A DNA stretch of 64,000 nt from Catenuloplanes niger. Its GTDB lineage: Bacteria > Actinomycetota > Actinomycetes > Mycobacteriales > Micromonosporaceae. Location: assembly GCF_031458255.1 (NCBI RefSeq), contig NZ_JAVDYC010000001.1, positions 806,001-870,000 on the forward strand, written 5' to 3'. The first letter of the stretch is position 1; every line of letters starts with the position of its first letter. A program made the translations under genes and the position numbers. Shown here in pieces: positions 60,314 through 64,000 of the stretch. The notes under the pieces are model-generated. The model saw only the letters and a list, made by a program, of their open reading frames with translations. It did not search any database and was not told where the DNA came from.

Positions 60314-60980
60314 CCGCAAAACCCGCCGAGCACCACACCAGGCGACTTAGAAGCTGCAGACACAAGAGCGACGCGGCCAGCCTGGAGTCGGCCCGCCGGT
60401 CAGGAGTACTGTCCAGTTGCCGGACGGGTTCCACATGAGCGGCGGGCCGCCTGTCGTCAACCACAAGACTGTCGAGCCACGCTGTCTCGTCCGCGAGGAA
60501 GAAGTACTCGTCCGCGATAGCCGCGAACCGGCGCGAGTCCGCACTTCGGCCCTCGACATAGACCACGCGCGCCTCACGCCAGAAATCGCGGCAGTCGTCC
60601 CGCTCGAACAGGCGCGAGAAGGCCCCCCGCAGTTCCAGCTCCTCCAGGTATCCCGAAGCCAGGGCCACGTCGTAATAAACGAAGATCGAGCTGACGTAGG
60701 CGCGATCGATCATCGCGTTCTCCGAAAGCGACGTGGGATATCCCCACAGTGGAAGCAGTCGTGGGTTCTGGAGAGCAAACAGCAGCAGTTCCAGGCGCAT
60801 GCCACGCACCAGGTCCAGTTCTGCCACACGCGTTTGCCGCTTCTCCAGGCCGAGCGACCGGGCCACGCCGAGCAATGCCAGCGCTGATATCAGCGCACTT
60901 AACGTTCCGAACGCCTGACCGATGTCGCTCAAGGTCTTCCAGTCGGCATACGAAACCACCATCGACAATGAATTAGCCAC
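60258..60980 (-). CDS. DUF6082-like membrane-associated protein
   Basis: Starts at GTG 60980 after GGGTGGGAAG. The 240-residue product has an N-terminal hydrophobic helix (AFGTLSALISALALLGVARS). A helical domain follows, with VRGMRLELLLFALQNPRLLP, VSSIFVYYDVALASGYLEEL and SRLFERDDCRDFWREARVVY, ending FAAIADEYFF. This is the DUF6082 plan, found in actinobacteria near regulators and of unknown role. The tail beyond about residue 195 is not family-like and overlaps the opposite DUF397 gene by 56 bp, so the 3' end may be frame-shifted. GC is lower than in neighbouring genes, which hints at recent arrival. Confidence 0.7.
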   Translation of the reverse strand: MANSLSMVVSYADWKTLSDIGQAFGTLSALISALALLGVARSLGLEKRQTRVAELDLVRGMRLELLLFALQNPRLLPLWGYPTSLSENAMIDRAYVSSIFVYYDVALASGYLEELELRGAFSRLFERDDCRDFWREARVVYVEGRSADSRRFAAIADEYFFLADETAWLDSLVVDDRRPAAHVEPVRQLDSTPDRRADSRLAASLLCLQLLSRLVWCSAGFAVNVRHSSGGRRNASMPRR

Positions 60981-61386
60981 GGACTTCCCACCCCCGGGAC
61001 AGAACCAGCCGCACCCACCCACGTACAGCAAACCACGACCCCGCAAGACGCTCCTGACGAGCAGGCGTGAATGAATATTCCGTGCACCATTCCCTCCTGC
61101 ACGGCCGCTATCTGCAACCCCGCAGTCCGGTGTAGCCCGCGTCCTCGATACGAACATGACATTCTCAATGTTGTTTCGGGTATTCCGCCTGCCGAGGAGC
61201 AGAGAACGCTTGGGCCACGCAAACACCGACTCGTGCTGCCTCCCCGCACGCGGTCGATCCTCGACCGCCGCTTTTGGTCGCCCGCATTGCTCACCGCGGC
61301 GAGCAACCTACAGCCGGAATCCGCCGGCGGTTCGCCGCGGCCGTCCGCACGCGGCCCCCGTACCCGCCGAATGGTTCGGCGGTGGG
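60981..61386. other. 406-bp region without a recognised gene
   Basis: It is less GC-rich than the flanks (ATGACATTCTCAATGTTGTT around 61157). It contains the 13-bp palindrome ACATTCTCAATGT (61159-61171) and a CGTGCA/TGCACG inverted repeat near 61081-61103. Open frames exist on both strands but have no ribosome-binding site or domain. Confidence 0.45.
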
Positions 61387-62289
61387 TCAGCTGGCGGCGG
61401 CGTCGGTGAGGGCGGTGAGGACCGGGTGGATGAGCGGGTGTTCCTCGGCGCCGCGGCGGACGGCGGCGAAGACGCGGCGGGTGGGGGCGACGCCGTCGAC
61501 CGGGCGGACCGCGAGGCCGCTGGCGTCCATGCCGCGCAGCGCGGAGCGCGGGACCAGGGCCACGCCGGCGCCGGCGGCGGCCAGGGCGACCACGGCCCGG
61601 AAGTCGTCGGAGGAGTGCGCGATCATCGGCTGGAACCCGGCCACCTCGCAGGCCAGGACCACCACGTCGTGGCAGGGGTTGCCGGGGTACGGGCTGATCC
61701 ACGGCTCCTTGGCCAGGCCGGCCAGCGGCACCGCGTCCGGCGCGGCGAGCGGGTGGCCGGCCGGCAGCACCGCGTCGAACGGCTCGGCGTAGAGCGGCAC
61801 GTGGGTGAGCCGGGGGTCGTCGGCGGCCGGCGCGCCCCGGTACTCGACCGCGATGGCGACGTCGACCTGCCGGTCCAGCACCAGCGGCAGCGCCACGTCG
61901 CCCTCGGCGTCCTGCACCCGGATCCGGATGCCGGGTGCGGTGGCGGCGAGGCCGGCGATCGCGGGCGCGACGACCCGGACGATCGCGGTGGCGAACGACG
62001 CGATGCTGACCGTCCCGGCCGCGCCGGTGTCGAACGCGGCCAGTTCGGCCTCCGCGCGTTCCAGCTGGGCCAGCACGGTGTTGGTGTGGGCGAGCAGGAT
62101 CTCGCCGGCCGGGGTCAGGCGCACGCCCTTGGCGCCACGGTCGACCAGCCGGTGGCCGGTCTCCTGTTCCAGCGCGGTGAGCTGCTGCGACACCGCGGAC
62201 GGGGTGAGAAACAGCGCGGCGGCGGCGGCCGTCACCGTACGGTGATCGGCCACCGCCCGCAGGATGTGCAGTCGCCGGACGTCGATCAT
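61387..62289 (-). CDS. LysR-family transcriptional regulator
   Basis: The 300-residue protein has an N-terminal winged helix (RRLHILRAVADHRTVTAAAA, then LFLTPSAVSQQLTALEQETG, HRLVDRGAKGVRLTPAG). A periplasmic-binding-like effector domain follows (VSIASFATAIVRVVAPAIAG, DVAIAVEY, AAGAGVALVPRSAL). It starts at ATG 62289 and lies 17 bp downstream of kbl on the same strand, so it may be co-transcribed with tdh-kbl. Its target is unknown. Confidence 0.93.
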   Translation of the reverse strand: MIDVRRLHILRAVADHRTVTAAAAALFLTPSAVSQQLTALEQETGHRLVDRGAKGVRLTPAGEILLAHTNTVLAQLERAEAELAAFDTGAAGTVSIASFATAIVRVVAPAIAGLAATAPGIRIRVQDAEGDVALPLVLDRQVDVAIAVEYRGAPAADDPRLTHVPLYAEPFDAVLPAGHPLAAPDAVPLAGLAKEPWISPYPGNPCHDVVVLACEVAGFQPMIAHSSDDFRAVVALAAAGAGVALVPRSALRGMDASGLAVRPVDGVAPTRRVFAAVRRGAEEHPLIHPVLTALTDAAAS

Positions 62290-62306
62290 GTCCGGACGAT
62301 TGTCGC

Positions 62307-63497
62307 TCAGCCCTCCAGCGCCGCGCGGGCGGACACGAACGCTGTGACGGCGCGCTCCACGTCCTCGGCCGAGTGCGCGGCGGACAGCTGCACCCGGATC
62401 CGGGCCTTGTCCTGCGGCACGACCGGGTAGGAGAAGCCGATCACGTACACGCCGCGCTCGAGCAGCAGCTGCGCGAGCCGGTCCGCCTTCGCCGCGTCGC
62501 CGATCATGACGGGCGCGATCGGGTGGTCGCCGGGCAGGATGTCGAAGCCCTCCTCGACCATCCGGCGGCGGAACAGCTCGGTGTTCGCGGTCAGCCGCGC
62601 GCGCAGCTCACCGGCGCCCTCGATCAGGTCGAGCACGGTCAGCGACGCGGCCGCGATCACCGGCGCGAGCGTGTTCGAGAAGAGGTACGGCCGGGAGCGC
62701 TGGCGCAGCAGCGCGACGATCTCGGCGCGGGCCGCGACGTAGCCGCCGGACGCGCCGCCGAGCGCCTTGCCGAGCGTGCCGGTGACGATGTCGATCCGGT
62801 CCAGCACGCCGTGCAGTTCCGGGGTGCCGCGGCCGTGCTCGCCGACGAAGCCGACCGCGTGCGAGTCGTCGACCATGACCATCGCGCCGTACCGGTCGGC
62901 CAGGTCGCAGATCTCGCGGAGCGGCGCGACGTAGCCGTCCATCGAGAAGACGCCGTCCGTGACGATCAGCAGGCGCCGGGCGCCGCCCTCGACCGCGGCG
63001 ACGAGCTGCTTCTCCAGGTCGGCCATGTCCCGGTTGGCGTACCGGAAGCGGCGCGCCTTGGACAGCCGGATGCCGTCGATGATCGAGGCGTGGTTGAGCG
63101 CGTCGGAGATGACCGCGTCCTCCGCGCCGAGCAGCGTCTCGAACACGCCGCCGTTGGCGTCGAAGCAGGAGGAGTAGAGGATCGTGTCCTCCTGGCCGAG
63201 GAACGCCGACAGCCGCGCCTCCAGCTCCTTGTGCACCTCCTGGGTGCCGCAGATGAAGCGCACCGACGCCATGCCGTAGCCCCAGCGGTCCAGCGCGGCG
63301 TGCGCGGACGCGACCACGCGCGGGTCGTCGGCCAGGCCCAGGTAGTTGTTGGCGCAGAAGTTCAGCACCGCGTCACCGGTGGTGACGGTGACGTTCGCCG
63401 ACTGCGGGGTGGTGATCACCCGCTCGGACTTGTGCAGGCCGGCGGCCTTGATCTCGTCGAGGGTGGCGCGCAGGTCGTCGCGCACGGAAGTGAACAC
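62307..63497 (-). CDS. kbl: Glycine C-acetyltransferase (2-amino-3-ketobutyrate CoA ligase)
   Basis: The 396-residue PLP enzyme converts 2-amino-3-oxobutanoate plus CoA to glycine and acetyl-CoA, the second step of threonine degradation. Motifs: [64 protein letters not shown], and the PLP lysine K244 in [15 protein letters not shown]. It starts at GTG 63497, 2 nt after the tdh stop codon, so the genes form an operon. Confidence 0.96.
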   Translation of the reverse strand: MFTSVRDDLRATLDEIKAAGLHKSERVITTPQSANVTVTTGDAVLNFCANNYLGLADDPRVVASAHAALDRWGYGMASVRFICGTQEVHKELEARLSAFLGQEDTILYSSCFDANGGVFETLLGAEDAVISDALNHASIIDGIRLSKARRFRYANRDMADLEKQLVAAVEGGARRLLIVTDGVFSMDGYVAPLREICDLADRYGAMVMVDDSHAVGFVGEHGRGTPELHGVLDRIDIVTGTLGKALGGASGGYVAARAEIVALLRQRSRPYLFSNTLAPVIAAASLTVLDLIEGAGELRARLTANTELFRRRMVEEGFDILPGDHPIAPVMIGDAAKADRLAQLLLERGVYVIGFSYPVVPQDKARIRVQLSAAHSAEDVERAVTAFVSARAALEG

Positions 63498-63499
63498 GG

Positions 63500-64000
63500 T
63501 CAGTTGCTCCAGTCCAGGATGATCTTGCCACTGCGACCGCTCGCGGCGTCGGCGAACGCGGCCTCGAAGTCACGGAAGCCGTACCGTCCGGTGATCACGG
63601 GCGACAGATCAAGACCGCCCTCCAGCAGTACGGACATGGAGTACCAGGTCTCGAAGATCTCCCGGCCGTAGACGCCCTTGATGGTGATCATCGAGGTGAC
63701 CAGGCGGGCCCAGTCGATCGGGAACTCCTGTGCCGGCAGGCCGAGCATCGCGATCTTCCCGCCGTGCGTCATGTTCGCGATCATGTCGCGCATCGCGGAC
63801 GGGTGACCGGACATCTCCAGGCCGACGTCGAAGCCCTCGCGCAGGCCGAGCTGCCGCTGACCGTCCGCGATCGTGGCCTCGGCGACGTTCAGCGCGAGGC
63901 TGACACCGACCTTGCGGGCCAGGTCGAGGCGGTCCTCGCTGACATCCGTGATCATCACGTGCCGGGCGCCGGCGTGCGTGGCCACGGCCGCGGCCATCAG
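63500..64000 (-). CDS. tdh: L-threonine 3-dehydrogenase, C-terminal part (cut by window edge)
   Basis: The visible 166 residues are the NAD-binding half of a zinc-type medium-chain dehydrogenase: [78 protein letters not shown] and [19 protein letters not shown]. This pattern is specific for Tdh, which oxidises threonine to 2-amino-3-oxobutanoate, the substrate of Kbl just downstream. The zinc-binding N-terminal half lies beyond 64000. Confidence 0.95.
   Translation of the reverse strand: MMAAAVATHAGARHVMITDVSEDRLDLARKVGVSLALNVAEATIADGQRQLGLREGFDVGLEMSGHPSAMRDMIANMTHGGKIAMLGLPAQEFPIDWARLVTSMITIKGVYGREIFETWYSMSVLLEGGLDLSPVITGRYGFRDFEAAFADAASGRSGKIILDWSN

Overview
The window is about 72-75% GC with strongly GC-biased third codon positions, GTG starts, apparent leaderless promoters and many secreted enzymes with CBM2 or ricin-type (CBM13) modules. 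That points to a filamentous, soil-type actinobacterium. My best guess is a Micromonosporaceae member (Actinoplanes/Catenuloplanes-like); this rests on protein style and not on a marker gene. No tRNA, rRNA, CRISPR array, transposase or phage gene was found. The window is ordinary accessory chromosome in which polysaccharide-degrading genes are mixed with small regulator/enzyme pairs.

Layout. 1-5750: a PA14 protein cut by the left edge, a two-in-one TetR regulator, a small DUF6243-like gene, a catalase-fold-like protein, an amidohydrolase, a WD40-type fragment and a lipoprotein. 5.7-10.8 kb: a two-component system, a GH18 chitinase, and a TetR/SnoaL-like pair with an elaborate operator. 10.8-14.0 kb: a complete sugar ABC importer (binding protein plus two permeases) with a xylan-type CGAAA-N-TTTCG operator upstream. 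14.2-19 kb: a PaaX regulator divergent from two secreted CE1/LpqC-type esterases carrying CBM2, then a nucleosidase. 19.5-24.2 kb: a LacI regulator divergent from a secreted zinc protease with ricin domains, and a second amidohydrolase. 24.5-26.7 kb: AraC, NmrA-like and HxlR genes. 26.7-35.6 kb: GH62 arabinofuranosidase, GH64 beta-1,3-glucanase, an I36-type inhibitor and a 1537-residue GH2 enzyme. 35.6-45.1 kb: AraC/SDR, a redox cluster under a TetR with a perfect 15-bp operator pair, a methyltransferase, an epimerase/TetR pair and release factor 3. 45.2-46.5 kb: GH11 xylanase with its own xylan operator. 46.5-54.7 kb: a hydrolase, an N-terminally eroded ATPase/TPR protein, GNAT, SDR, an ankyrin-WD40 protein and pyridoxal kinase. 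54.9-59.8 kb: GH10 xylanase, an ECF sigma factor fused to a carbohydrate-binding CBM42 domain, and a DUF4874/DUF4832 protein. 60.1-64.0 kb: DUF397 and DUF6082 genes, a LysR regulator and the kbl-tdh threonine degradation operon, cut by the right edge.

How it works together (inference). GH10 and GH11 xylanases, GH62 arabinofuranosidase and two esterases could strip and cut arabinoxylan, and the ABC importer, which shares an operator motif with the GH11 gene, could take up the xylo-oligosaccharides. The sigma-CBM42 fusion has a cytoplasmic sigma factor, an HxxxCxxC motif, a membrane segment and an outside arabinofuranose-binding fold in one chain. It looks like a one-protein sensor for arabinose-decorated polysaccharide and is the most interesting object here.

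Other recurring themes are an intergenic repeat family (four clear copies), in-frame 18- or 24-bp minisatellites inside three different genes, tandem duplications that end at the stop codons of three minus-strand genes, and strong GC hairpins without U tracts between convergent genes.
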